NCBI GenBank assembly: GCA_011503125.2
Contig: WWBZ02000073.1
Span: 248,001-312,000, forward strand
Direction of reading: 5' to 3'
Length of the DNA stretch: 64,000 nucleotides
Source of the DNA: Botryosphaeria dothidea
Taxonomy: Eukaryota > Ascomycota > Dothideomycetes > Botryosphaeriales > Botryosphaeriaceae
The stretch's first letter is position 1; the number at the start of each line of letters is the position of its first letter. The notes beneath the pieces are model-generated. The model saw nothing but the letters and a program-made list of their open reading frames with translations, searched no databases and had not been told where the DNA came from. Position numbers and translations under genes: made by a program. Shown here in pieces: positions 23,327 to 34,610 of the stretch.

Positions 23327-23338
23327 GGGGTGGCGGCG

Positions 23339-25513
23339 TTAGCCGACGAATTCGAAGCCGAGGAAGGTCGTGTCGGTTTCCTGTACGGATTTGTCTGGGA
23401 GAGGTCAGTTGAAAGTATCGGAAGGGGGCGGTGCGGCTCACCCCAGATGATGGAGTCCAGGAATGCCATTGGAGAGAGGTCCGTCTGCCAGAGGTCGAAG
23501 GCCGAGTTGTCGTTCGTTGCAGGTGGAGGCTCGTATTGAGCTGCGAATGAACTCTCAGGAGCTGATTCCTGGTGTGCGTTCTGCGGCAAGGCAGCAGGCT
23601 CAATATCGGCTTCGTCGGGTGTATATTGGGCAAGACTTTGCAGGGTCTTCAGAGCGTGCAGGTGGGACAATGTAAGGGTACTGCTGTCTGTCTGGCTGCT
23701 GTCATCCTGACGGTCGGAGAGGAAAACATCAATCAGCATTTTCTGCATATTACTGATGACCCGAGACCTGCGAGTCTCCCCGAGGATAGTGAGGAGGAGC
23801 GCGGAGCTGAGGGCCTCGTGGATGCAGATCCAAGAGCGTGTAGGATAGACTGTTAGAGCATGCAAGCTAAGGAAATGTTTGAGGCAATCCGAGAGTGCCA
23901 TCTTCCCAATACGGTAGACATCCAGTGATTCGGGGTCTTGATTTGTGCGTTGTGCGGATTTGAAAGTAGGTCGGCATATAGCAGCAAGGCAGAATGACCA
24001 GTGCAGCGAAAAAAGGAGAAACTGCATGCGCTCTTGCAACGACCTACAGTTCTCCTTGCTCTGCAGATGGTTTGCGGTTCTGGATTGGATTTCTTGTAGG
24101 CTTCGGATTCGCCTCTGCAAGTCTTCCAAGTTGACTTCGGAAGCACGTTTCGCTAGCAGGCTTAGACCAACTCGGGCAACCTGCCACATGCTCTTCTGGT
24201 AGTTCAAAGATTGAGAGCCATCATTATCACCGTCGGGGATGAAAGGCATATAGGCGGTGGCAGTCGGTCTGTCGTAGCACAGAGAGAGTATGCAGTCTTG
24301 CTGAACGATCATCATCCTACAACAGATCAGCAACAAACATATCACATATGCTATCGGTATTGACAAACCATAGTTTCCGCCTTATACACCTTTCTTCTTC
24401 AGCAATGCCGCCAGCACCATCATCTTCTGAGTGAAGTCCCAAGCTCTGTGCGAGCCTCATGGTTGTCCCGAGCATTGCCCAAGCGGCATCGGAATTGCCT
24501 GCAACTACGGTCAGTCTCAGCTGGCTCTTAAGATCTATGTATCGGCGAAAACCCAGACCATCATTCTGCAGGAAGTTACCAAGGATGAGCAAAGCTTGAA
24601 GACTGGTGAGGAGAGGCCGGAGAAGGAAATTGGCGAGCCGTAAGGCATGAAATGATCGTTTCGCTAATTAAGAAAATCAGCATCTGCAACTGAGTCCACG
24701 TTTGTGCATTGGAAGGCTCGCACCAAAGTCTCTAGAAATCTTGCGTCTGTCTGGAGCACCGCAGTTGGAGTACTGTGCGCCAGCAGCAAGTACGGCCAAA
24801 AGAAGCGCCACTCGTGCTGCGTCTTTCCTCTGAAAGGTCAATTTGGTAGTCGGATCACTTCCAGCGGTACTTTCAAGATAGTCTCCCAGGTAATATTCAA
24901 ACTCCTCAATGTCGACGATGAGGGGACTGAGAGGGAATGAGACGGCACGATAAAAGTGGTAATAATTGAGGATTTCCTGATGAGTGGGGAGCATTTTGAG
25001 TAATTCATGGCTGCTCTCATCTTCTGTTTCGGCATTTATGAAGGGATATTGGCCTAATGTGTTGCGTAGACCCAAAGCAGGGACAATGTCTTTGGCCATG
25101 GGACTTTCTGCTCCTCCCATGTGACGGAGGTAGGCTGCCGCAGAGTTCTCGCCCAAGAATGAGCTCTGATTGTTGGCCACATCCTGAGTCGCAGCATTGG
25201 CAGGGTTTTCTGAGGTGCTGGGAGACTGCCGATTTGCATCTTCGCGTTGGCGTCCTGGGTCAAAAGAGGCGGAGTCCTGGCTGCTATAAATGCAAATGTC
25301 CGGGTGGTTCCTCTTTGTGCACGTGCTACATGGTTTACTAATAGTGAGGCATCAGCTGTTTTAACATTTCGCAGGCCTTTTCGAAACTTACTTCATGTCG
25401 CATTTGACCTTGCGCTGATTGCAGGGGTAGCAAGCGCCCTTGCCCCGATGCCGCTTCTTTGCAGCAAGCACCCGGTTGACCTCATCTTCAGTTGGGCGTA
25501 TCCGCTTGGACAT
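23339..25513 (-). CDS. sdrA: Zn2Cys6 transcription factor, SdrA-like
   Basis: Fungal regulator, start ATG 25513. The zinc cluster is split by the first intron and reads CYPCNQRKVKC before it and NKPCSTCTKRNHPDIC after it (spacing C-x2-C-x6-C-x5-C-x2-C-x8-C). The fungal-specific middle domain follows (FAKRSFHALRLANFLLRP, DAAWAMLGTTMRLAQSLGLH, LWMMIVQQDCILSLCYDRP) over four more introns. The last intron leads to IIWDKSVQETDTTFLGFEF and a stop at 23339. In Aspergillus niger the regulator SdrA sits beside padA and cdcA and switches them on with sorbic or cinnamic acid. Gene order and domain content here fit the same role. One intron, after LQND, uses a weak GTCTGG donor, so that join is less certain. 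Confidence 0.88.
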
Positions 25514-26668
25514 GTTTTTTCCATGGTCCGAAGACGGCTGGGCTCGCGGGTAATAAAGTGGACAAGTTGAGTTTCGGTGAAGCGTTGGGTTTCGGCTTCG
25601 GCGGAGATTGAAAGAAGGCAATCTCTGTGGGGCTTACGCTAGACGTCATTGGCTCCTTATCAAGCTTTTTCGCGCATCGAGATCTCCGAGTGTCGGCAGA
25701 TTTGGCCCCACATGCCTAGATTGGAAATGCGAAAGGATGAGCGATGGAAGCTTATGGTCTTTTAAAGGGCTATTCCGTGAACAACTGAGGGACAAAGGTG
25801 GATTTTCGATCCTAACTAAAGCCAGAAACTCTTTCCGGCAAATTTATCCTCATACTACGCGCACTTCCTGCTCTCATATCCAAGTCCCTGGATCATGTCC
25901 GTTCTGAAAAAGAGACCGGTCGCAACGCCAGGCAACGCCTACTCTTCCAGAAACGTCTACTGTCTCTGTCATTGGGCTCACTATCAAGCATATGTAAGTG
26001 AGACTCTCGACATAATAAAGAAGGGGAACCGCACAGTATCGTCTTCCTTCTACTTTTCCTCTTCGCTCGTCCAGTTCTCCTTCGTCCCACACAACTACAC
26101 ACTCCTCGCCCAAATCGGTAGACGGTGAACTCACCCACGTGCATGATGAGCGGACCACCAATACACTGGACCTTTGGTTCAACGTTGATGTTCGCAATTA
26201 ACGTGTGAGTACTTGAACTGCGAAGCGCACAATGTAGTATGCTAAGGTGAGAGCGGCGCTGCCTCATCAAGGTTGAATTACTTTGTTTGACGTTGGAAGA
26301 ATTTTTGCGTCACGTGTCGGACCCGAGATCTGCATCCTTCGTAAGAGACGGTTGGGTTTTCGAAATCCTGAGGCATTGAATCATGACGGAAAGCTTGAAC
26401 ACTCTATTTCAATACCCGGATCCGTCTTTTGTTTTCGCAGTAGTTGGTGGTGAAATTTTGATCGCAGAAATGACCTATCTACAAATGCGTATCTGAATGG
26501 GACTGTGGATGAAGGAATTGCTTGAATTTCTACATGTAAGCAATGCTCTATACATGCGATAATCTATACAAAAAGCAAGAATGCCAGCCCAATGTACGCC
26601 TATACCCCTTGCTAGTCAATGCGAGTGAATGAAACATGATCGTCGAAAAGGAAAAATGCAGAAGAACT
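25514..26668. other. Intergenic, regulator promoter side
   Basis: 1155 bases between the regulator start and the stop of the EFE-like gene. Short open frames on both strands show no family features. Confidence 0.5.
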
Positions 26669-27997
26669 TTAGACAGACGCCCTCTTCTCCGGAATGGACT
26701 CGACCGGAATGGTGCTGGCCACATCGCGGCCGCCCATGACCGGCGTGTCCTTCCAGCGGAGGTTCGGCGTATCCAACAGAGCCATCCTGCCCTCAGCCCT
26801 CATCCGCTCGGCAGTGATCCTCTCCGGGTAGTTGCGCATGAACATGTTGGTGAAGTGGGTGCCGTAGTGGATGCCTTCGGTAGGCTCCTGGCCGGCCTCA
26901 AAGCCCGGCAGCGGCTTCATGACGGCGGAGAAGTTGGGCTCGTGGAAATAGGCGAAGGCGAAGCGCTCGCGGGTGTTGAGTCCGACCTTGTGGGGAGTGG
27001 AGGGGAGGAAGGAGTTGGTGATGTATTGCATCATGTCGCCCTGTGATGACAGTCAGAAGAGAGAACAGATTCAAAAGGTCGAGAGGAAACTTACGGGGAA
27101 GACAGTGAAGACGTTAGGGACAGGCGGGACGTAAACCCAGCCATCGGCATCCTCGTGCTTGCCGGCCGCGCTCTCCTTCCAGTTGGCGTACGACTCACCC
27201 TCCATCGGAGGGCGGACGAAGAGGCCGCCAACCTCATCCTGGGCGGCAATGACAAGCAGTCCGTAGTCGGTGTGGGAGCCAATGCCGCGGCCGTCCTTGC
27301 CCTTGCCGTTGACGTTGTTGCGCTCGGGGAAGCGCAGAATGCGCATGTGGTGCCAGCCATCCTGAGTGTACCTGGTCAGGGCATTGCCGTCCTTCAGACC
27401 AAGACCCCAGGCGATCAGCTGCAGCATCTTCTCGCCGCTCTCCCCTAGGTAGTCCATGTAGGCTTGCATGACGGTCTTCATCTGGCCGAAGGGCCAGGGG
27501 CACGGGCCATGGGATGGCCACTTCTGCTGGACGCGGGGATCAGACAGTGCAAGATCCTTGGTGACGGTGAAGATCTCGCTGTAGTCGGCGATGTTGTCCG
27601 TGATCTCCTCTCCAGAAGCAATGTAGCCGGCGAATGACTGGTCATCCAAGCAGGCGGCCTTCTTCTTGTAATCCATGCTGAAGAACTTCTTGCTGCATAG
27701 GAATGCTGCGTCGGCGAGCTTGCGGTTAATGGGGTCCATGGAGATCTGAAGAATGCCGTCCCTCTTCCAAGCATCGATCATGCTCTTGCCCAACGCCTTG
27801 TCCGCTGCGCTGCCGCTGAGGCTCTCAGGGAGTTCAAACGTCTGAAGATGACCAACAGTGGCCTTGTGACCAGGCGGCATGGTAGAAGCCTTGTGGTCAG
27901 CCACGGTTGCCAGCCTCCGGACCGAGCCAACTTGCGGGGAAGTGCGGAAAAGGCTGCGGACCATTGCTGGCCTCTGGATCATCGTGCGGGCAGACAT
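26669..27997 (-). CDS. 2-oxoglutarate-dependent ethylene-forming-enzyme homolog with mitochondrial-type presequence
   Basis: A 424-residue Fe(II)/2-oxoglutarate oxygenase in two exons (27997-27095 and 27040-26669). From residue 50 (LQTFELP) it follows the bacterial and Penicillium ethylene-forming enzyme nearly end to end. Shared blocks include YIASGEEIT, DGWHHMRILRFP, GIGSHTDYGLLVIAAQDEVGGLFVRPP (segment 238-264), STPHKV, LNTRERFAFAYFHEPNF and HFTNMFMRNYPERI. Iron ligands H242, D244 and H318 are present. So are the residues matching EFE Glu84 (E131), Arg171 (R219), Arg277 (R327) and Arg316 (R370). Cys317 of the Pseudomonas enzyme is N371 here. The enzyme would turn 2-oxoglutarate into ethylene and CO2 and also hydroxylate L-arginine. 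The first 49 residues are Arg-rich (six Arg before residue 30), like a mitochondrial presequence. Neighbouring genes are the Fdc1/Pad1/SdrA set. Confidence 0.9.
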
Positions 27998-29529
27998 TCT
28001 CGTGATATCTTAATGTGAAAGGGAAAGAAAGGGAGTAATGGAGTGGAGAGTGTTTTGAAGAGATGAGTTCTTTGTGATTGATGCTCCTCAACTGCATCTC
28101 TCCCCCAGACTTATATACACGTCCGCGTCCACATTGCTCCAGCCCGCGGATGCCGGCGGCAGCTGCAGGTGCATCGTTGACACTCACCGGGGGTTGAGCA
28201 TTGGTCTGCCTGAGCCACCCCGGACGGTGAATCCGCATCGTCGAGTGCAGGGCTGCCAGGCGACCGGCGAGTCTGGACTACGTGGCGGACGATGTCGTCG
28301 AGCCATCTGGGGATGCCTAGGAATGGCCGAGGTGCACGTTCGTATTGCGAGTATCAAGGCCTACAAGGCCAGGGTCCGTCGGTGGTGATTCGATTGGCCG
28401 GCGTTCCGAGGCACTTGGCAACACTATGTTTAGCAAACTTTCCTCTAGCCTACGCCACACTTCCAACGGCCGCGTCCGATTCTGTTCTTGGTCGTATACC
28501 GTTCCCAGCCTCAGGTAGTATGGATGGCAAATGTTGTTTTCGTGGTGTTCGCAGGTCCCGAGTTTACCGTGAACCTTGTGCGCCACTTCTTCCCAGGTTT
28601 TGAAAGATGGCCGAATCAATCGGACCTACTTAGTCATATACCCGGGAGGCCGGTGCTTCTTTGCAGATGCACGTCTCGTATTGTAAAACTCGACGATTCA
28701 GCGCCGAGAAAAGGAACGATCAACACAGACGTCACTGAAATTGGTCCTTTGTCCACCAAACGAGCGCCGCTAGTGGTTCGAGCACTGGGGGATCGTCTGT
28801 ATCGTATCAAATGTTGCGTGTTGACCCACCAAAGGTTCCCACGGAAAGAAGTGACCATAATTCAGCCTCAGAACGAACGACGAGGCCGCTCTCGCAAGGT
28901 GGCCCGCCGGCCACATATTCGGAGCGTGACAATACCGGTGAGATATTTTACACCAATCCGATGCCTGCAGCGCCACAAGGCCTCTACCGGCATACGCAGC
29001 GTTGCATCACAGTGCTGCCAGGCGAGAACCTTATCTCGACGCTGCAGCACCGTTATGTCTCTATTCGACTATGACGAAATTTGCAACGAGCGCTTACTGG
29101 CCCGTCATTCACATCACCGAGTCAGGCCCGGGCATATGTGTCCATCGCCCGATGCCGAAGGGGACCCTGTAAAGGAGAACTTTTGTTGCGCGGTCGAGGC
29201 CATCTGCCTTCCCACCAAGCTGAGGGCAGAACAGGGTACGGAAATGCGTCCGCTCAGCCCGGAAAGCAAGGAGAAGGAGGCCGAGCATTTGCACCCGGGA
29301 AGATGTCCAAGCCACAAAGTTTATTAGGGGAGCCTCTGCCATCCCGCCGGCCTGGAAAGCCTCCAAAGTCTAAAGCAGCCTCATCTTTGCCGCTAAGCCT
29401 CTCGGCAGCAAAAGCCGGTATAGTCCCAACGGTCAAAGGCTGCAACGGCAACGTTCATCTCCACCGCCCTTCGGACGTGTGCGACGCCTTGAAACCTTTG
29501 TCTTGCCGATTTTCCTGTCTCCTGCAGCC
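27998..29529. other. Gene-free stretch
   Basis: 1.5 kb between the divergent EFE-like and arrestin-like genes; holds both promoters. Open frames (for example 28488-29327, plus strand) have no recognisable domain and mixed composition. Confidence 0.5.
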
Positions 29530-30760
29530 ATGCGCAATTCGGCGAAACCCCAGATCGACATCGTGATCCGCGAGTCGAAGTCCTCCGCATCGGCTGGACT
29601 CTTGCCTTCCTTTTCGGCACTTGACAAGGTCTGCGGGGAGGTTTCGGTCTCTCCGCCCTCACCGGTCTTTATACGGACCCTCTACGTTTCTCTAGTTGGT
29701 GAGTTGCCTTTCCAATATCTGACGTTCTATTGCTGCTTCATACTAACACCGGGCTTGGACAGGTACGGTCAAGACCTTCGTTGATCGGCTCAGCAGCGCC
29801 CCTCATGTATCGGGAAGTCCCGACATCAAGTGCACTTTTCTCAATATACAGAGGGAATTGCTGCCCGATGGATGTCACCTGAAACCTGGCCAATCCTACC
29901 GCTTCCCCTTCTCATTCGTTCTCCCTGAGCGCCTCCCGAAATGGTTCTGTGACCATTCATCTGAGGATGCAGTTTACGAGGCACACATGCTGCTTCCGCC
30001 AAGCATTGGTGACGATTCGGGGTCCGAGGAAGACTTCTTCTACCCGAGTAATGTCAGCATCTCCTACGCCGTCTTCGCAACGGCAGAACTGGAAGAGCCC
30101 CCAACCTTCCTGGAAAGAAGTCACGCCATCTGCGTTCGACCGACGAGTCTAGACCACCGTTCCCTGCATCTGCCGGTGAACATCAAAGATTACCGGCTGC
30201 GAGATGAAGCGACCATTCGTTCTTTTCGGTCTCGCAAGAAAGGTCACCTTGTCATAGAAACGCACCAACCGTGCCTTCTCCATCTTCCCGGTCCCGCATT
30301 TGTTGCCATCAACCTGCAATACAAGCCCGGAAGCGAGCAATGCCAGCCTCCGCGTCTCAAAGACGTCAAGACCAAGCTCGCCGGAATGACTTTCTACTCC
30401 ACAAACCCTCAAGAAGCATTCCCGTACAAAGAAGATCTACATAAGGACTTATCCCTCGCACTATACTCCAAATCCATCCCGCTCAGCCCTTGGGCCCTCT
30501 CTTCTGGGACATGGCAGAAGTCCTTCTCTCCTACTGGTGGCTGCTTCTACGCTATGCGGCTGGCCGTACCGATCACGTTGCCGGAAAACGTCCCTCTTGT
30601 TCCGACCTTCCACTCCTGCTATGTCTCCCGCGTGTACCGGCTTCATATATCCATTGCAATATCTGCAACGAGTGCCCTGACACTCAAGGTCCCACTGCAG
30701 ATCTCTACCGCGAACGCGAAGCCTCCGACCTACTCACCTTCGCGCCAAGTCGCTCTTTGA
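29530..30760 (+). CDS. Arrestin-like protein
   Basis: 388 residues in two exons (29530-29698 and 29763-30760; the junction reads SLVG/TVKTFV). The N-terminal arrestin fold is suggested by IDIVIRES...DKVCGEVSV, the FPFSFVLPERLPKWFC block, and a C-terminal half with VPITLPENVPLVPTFHSCYVSRVYRL, ending KPPTYSPS. Proteins of this kind in fungi bind membrane transporters or receptors and often link them to ubiquitination. No clear PY motif of the PPxY form was seen apart from the PPTYS near the C-terminus, which fits PPxY and could bind an Rsp5/HulA-type ligase. The partner is unknown. Confidence 0.82.
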
Positions 30761-33374
30761 CTTCTCTAATAACCTTTGCGAAATCGCATGGCGCCACCGT
30801 TTAGCGCATGTAAATATTTATGTCGTTTTCGGATAGTGCGGGGAAACTTTGTCTCACGGTTAATGCGGTCGAAGAATTTGGGCGTTTGCTGTAGGCACAA
30901 GGTGTCGGGTAGGCATCGGGTTGGGAGTTTCTGTCAGGGTTTCCTGTCTATTCCTTGCATCTGATGAAGCATGATTTCTTGGCGAGCAACGATGCTGGAC
31001 ATTGCATGTTTTACACAATTATAAAAAGAAAAACGCTTATGCGTTCTCATCACACTCCGTACCGTCGTATGAGAGATTGCCGGCGCGTGTTTATCGCAAT
31101 TACTTGAGGTGTACTAATTGGGTGCTGGCGAAGCGTGTAAGGCTATCAACAATGGCTCCTTCGCGAAAGCCAGTCTCACGAGACACTCGCATACCACGGG
31201 TTCTGGTAGACTTTCACGTTGTGTATTTCCGTCCAGAGCAATTGTTGTTTTCGTGGGCGCACCTATGCAGACCTTGTTCCGACTTTTCCAGGATATCCTG
31301 ACAAGAACCCAGCTAGAAACGGGAATAAGATCGACGTGCACGCAACCACTTGCTTTTAACAGCGAGCGGCTGGACCAGCCTGGCAGGCCTCCCAACTCTA
31401 ATCGAACAAGCTCGTGGGGCTAGATGGCCGGGAGCGGTCGGGAATCATTAAAAATACAGATAGAGTAAGGACTAAAGTTAGCATGATTTGCCGGCAACCC
31501 AGGGATCCGACAACTCTATCCACTGCCGAACAGCCATTCACAGCGGGCACGCGCGCGACACACCTGCTTATTCCCGTTAGCGGAGTGAGCTTCGTCCGCA
31601 AAGCGTCGGCCAAGAGGCTCTTCAAGATGCTTACAGCTGAATGGGAACGGAGTCAGCAGCCCCGGCCGGTTGTGGCACCACGCGCGCGGAACTGCACGGC
31701 AGTCGTATACCCCAGCTTCGGGGATGCCGTGGTGCCATCATCTGGTGATGCTACCCCAGTGGCGGATGTGGCTGTATCTTTTCCTCAACGCTTTCTCGAT
31801 GGCAGCGCGCCGTGGTGGCGGGCAGAACCGTTCCGACTTTCCCTGCCGCCACTTCCCTTCCTGCTGGGGGTATTCGTATGCGCTCGCGTAGCATCCAGCC
31901 TTATGCGACAATTGAGTTTCGGAGACGCCGGACGACATCATGGCCTCGGCACTTGCTGTTGGCGCCGACGATCAGCTCCGAGGGAACGAACCGTGAGATT
32001 CGATGCATGCCGGGTTCGCCGACACCTCTAACCTAGGCTTTTGCTACTTTCCTGGAGTAACAAGGGTTCGAGTCTCCGCGCAATGTGATAATATAGGAAG
32101 CAAGGGTCCGATTGGCGGCTTGAAATACACGCGCATCGTATCCTCGCCCTCTGATCCTGGCGTCAGCAATAAGGAACTTCGGATTGGATACATGCCCGAA
32201 TCTACTTCTCTTTGCTAGTGCAAGTGGCCCGAAATCTTGAGCACCGCGCAAAGTTCTTTAGCATTGCTATATTTGTAGAGCCCCGTTGGTTTTTTTCATA
32301 GGAGCGCCATGGGAAAGACATATGAGACTGAATCATACGCGCGTAGCGGTATTTCTAAAAGGAGAATGGTAACTTACCGGTGTCACAGCCTGACCACTTT
32401 AAATGCGAATGCCTCTAAGCTTGCCTGGAAGCATATAAGACATAGTGAGAGTATAGTTCGTTTTCCCGAAAGGCCGATATCGGCACTTTTACGTCAAAAA
32501 AACTGAGCGGAAAGCCGTTTATTCTGGTAGTCAAGAGAGACTAGAACAATTGATGAAAATCTTGATTGTACGGCCAAGGCTGATTTTTCTGTAGAACATT
32601 GGGTACGAACACGAATACCTGCGAGGTAACTATGGTTCAGCTATCTCGATGCTTCTGTTTCTCGGCGATGATAGGCGGCACTGCAAAAGGCCTGACTCAC
32701 TCGCAGAAATTCTAGGTAACTCACTGTGATACCACGGTAAGCGAGAATCTTATTGAAGACATCTGCCAGCGTTCTTTAAAGTCCGTGAACATGATTAGTA
32801 GCGGAAAGCGAGTATACTTAGCTTAGGGAACGGCCTTGTTCGCCGGGTTGCTGCGGGGTGCGGAGGTTTTGATTGGCTGGACGCCACTCCATTCTTGTAT
32901 TACTGTCGCGATAGCAGCGGTATAGAGATAGCTTATGGAAAGATGTTCTATCTACCGTGACCATACTGGAAGATATACGTGTGGGTCACGTGCTACACTA
33001 GTCCTGTCTAGGAAGGCCTAGCAGCCCTCAACTGGTCTGCTCATCTGGCATTGCCGGATGACCAAACCACGGCTAGTACGGCTGTTTTCTCAACAATTAC
33101 CAACAAAACATGGGTCTCATGGTTTCTTAGGAATATTTTGGAGCGAGCTAGCGGAGCCATGCTTCCGTGATTTCGGATATGGTTGCAAGTCTGAAGTGGC
33201 CTTGATTTTGCGATCGGAGAGGCAACCGATCGTATATGTGCAACTTCACTTCACTTTCCGGGGGCAACATGATCGCTGTGGATTGTACTCGAGGTACGTC
33301 AATTCAACACAGGTGCTGGCTGCTACCAATAGTGTGACAAAGTACTATTGCAAGGAACACGCTGGAGACCAAAA
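30761..33374. other. Long gene-poor stretch
   Basis: 2.6 kb without a supportable gene. A 205-codon frame at 31414-32031 (plus) lacks any domain, has erratic composition, and is probably chance. A T-loop-like string near 32064-32078 has no matching tRNA body. It may be decayed mobile DNA, but no terminal repeats or transposase remnants were recognised. Confidence 0.4.
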
Positions 33375-34610
33375 CTACAATATCCGACTCGCCGAGACCG
33401 CGTCCGACACCCTCGTATCCACGCTCTCGACATCCACCGCCGGCGTCTTGCCCACCATCTCGAAGTCCGCCGAATCAGCCCCGGGGCTCTGCGTGTGCAG
33501 CAGGCTCCAGGGCCGCTGGTCGCCGTCCCGCGCTCGACTGCGCTGGCTGCCCGGCCACGACACGCCCGGCTTGGGCGTATGGTTCGCGCCACCGGCGGAG
33601 TGGTTGGTGCCGTACGACGAGATCTTGGTGCGGATCAGGCGGAAGAGCGGGCGCAGGCAGGCGAGCGAGCCCGCGGTGATGGCCAGCCCTTCCTCGATGT
33701 CGGACCAGATGGCGATGTCGACCGTCGCGTCTGCGTGGTCGTGTCAGCGCGGCCCGGTGGTGTGGAAGAAGAGACGGGGGACTTACAGAGGAAATCGGGG
33801 TCGCGGAAGTCGTGCACGTAGGCCATGCGCACCAGGATGCCGGCGGAGGCGATGCACGCCATGCTCAGGATGGGCGCCACGGCGATCTTGGTCGTGCGCG
33901 ACATGTTGAGGTTCCATAGCATGAAGATTGGCAGGATGCCGAAGGTGAAGTCGCACAGGGCGCTGATGGCGGAGTAAAAGTAGGTCAGGGCGACGATGAC
34001 TTCCATGTCTAGGCAGGTGCCCTTGCCGCCGACTGCCCTGCTCCAGAAGAAAGACACGGGGCTGCATTGGAGTACGGTGACGAAGAAGAAGACGATGCCG
34101 GTGGCGGCGGTGATGGCCATGGCTGACCAGATGATCCAGATGTGGATGTGTTCGACGGTGACGCGGAGGAGGAAGAAGCCGATTGAGATCTTGGCGAGAA
34201 GCATCGTGGTGGTGTAGGCGACGTAGCAGAGCCACCAATACTGCGGACGACCGTTAGAGCTGCAGTAGGGATGCCGGCGTCGAACTTACCCGAAGAGCTC
34301 TCATGGCACTGTCCGGAGTGAGGGATGTCATGTGTCGCCCTGTACCATAGCGGATGCCACCCAGAGCGCATGTGGTGAACATGATGAAGCATAGCTTTCT
34401 TTGGCGTCAGCGTCGTATTTGGGAGAAGTCTCGAGGAGTGACGAATCAGGGACCTACCAATGCGGCAACCATCAAATAATCATCAAGGCCGAAGGCCTTT
34501 ACTATCCGTAGTCTCACATAGACTCGGAGCAAGGAGGATACGGTAGCAAATACTATCATCACCACCAGTATGGTGAAGAATTCTGGGGCGCGGCCCTCCA
34601 GTTGCATCAT
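33375..34610 (-). CDS. SAT4/PTH11-type rhodopsin-domain membrane protein
   Basis: Seven-helix fungal protein of the rhodopsin-like domain family. Exons: from ATG 34610 (MMQLEGRAPEFF...VKAFGLDDYLMVAAL), then LCFIMFTTCALGGIRYGTG...SAMRALR, then YWWLCYVAYTTTMLLAKISIGFFLLRV through AYVHDFRDPDFL, then the family signature YATVDIAIWSDIEEGLAITAGSLACLRPLFR region to a stop at 33375. The last 90 residues are a soluble, Ser-rich tail. Some members with an extra CFEM domain act as receptors in plant pathogens; no CFEM domain is seen here. Signal and partner are unknown. The last exon is much richer in GC than the first. Confidence 0.9.

Noticed and set aside
31414..32031. 205-codon open frame on the plus strand
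   Set aside because: No recognisable domain, no signal peptide, irregular composition and no splice partners.
32064..32078. T-loop-like string GGGTTCGAGTCTCC, possible tRNA
   Set aside because: No acceptor stem pairing, A box or anticodon arm could be found around it.
33058..33909. 283-codon open frame on the plus strand
   Set aside because: Antisense to the last exon of the rhodopsin-like gene, which has a clear family signature on the other strand.
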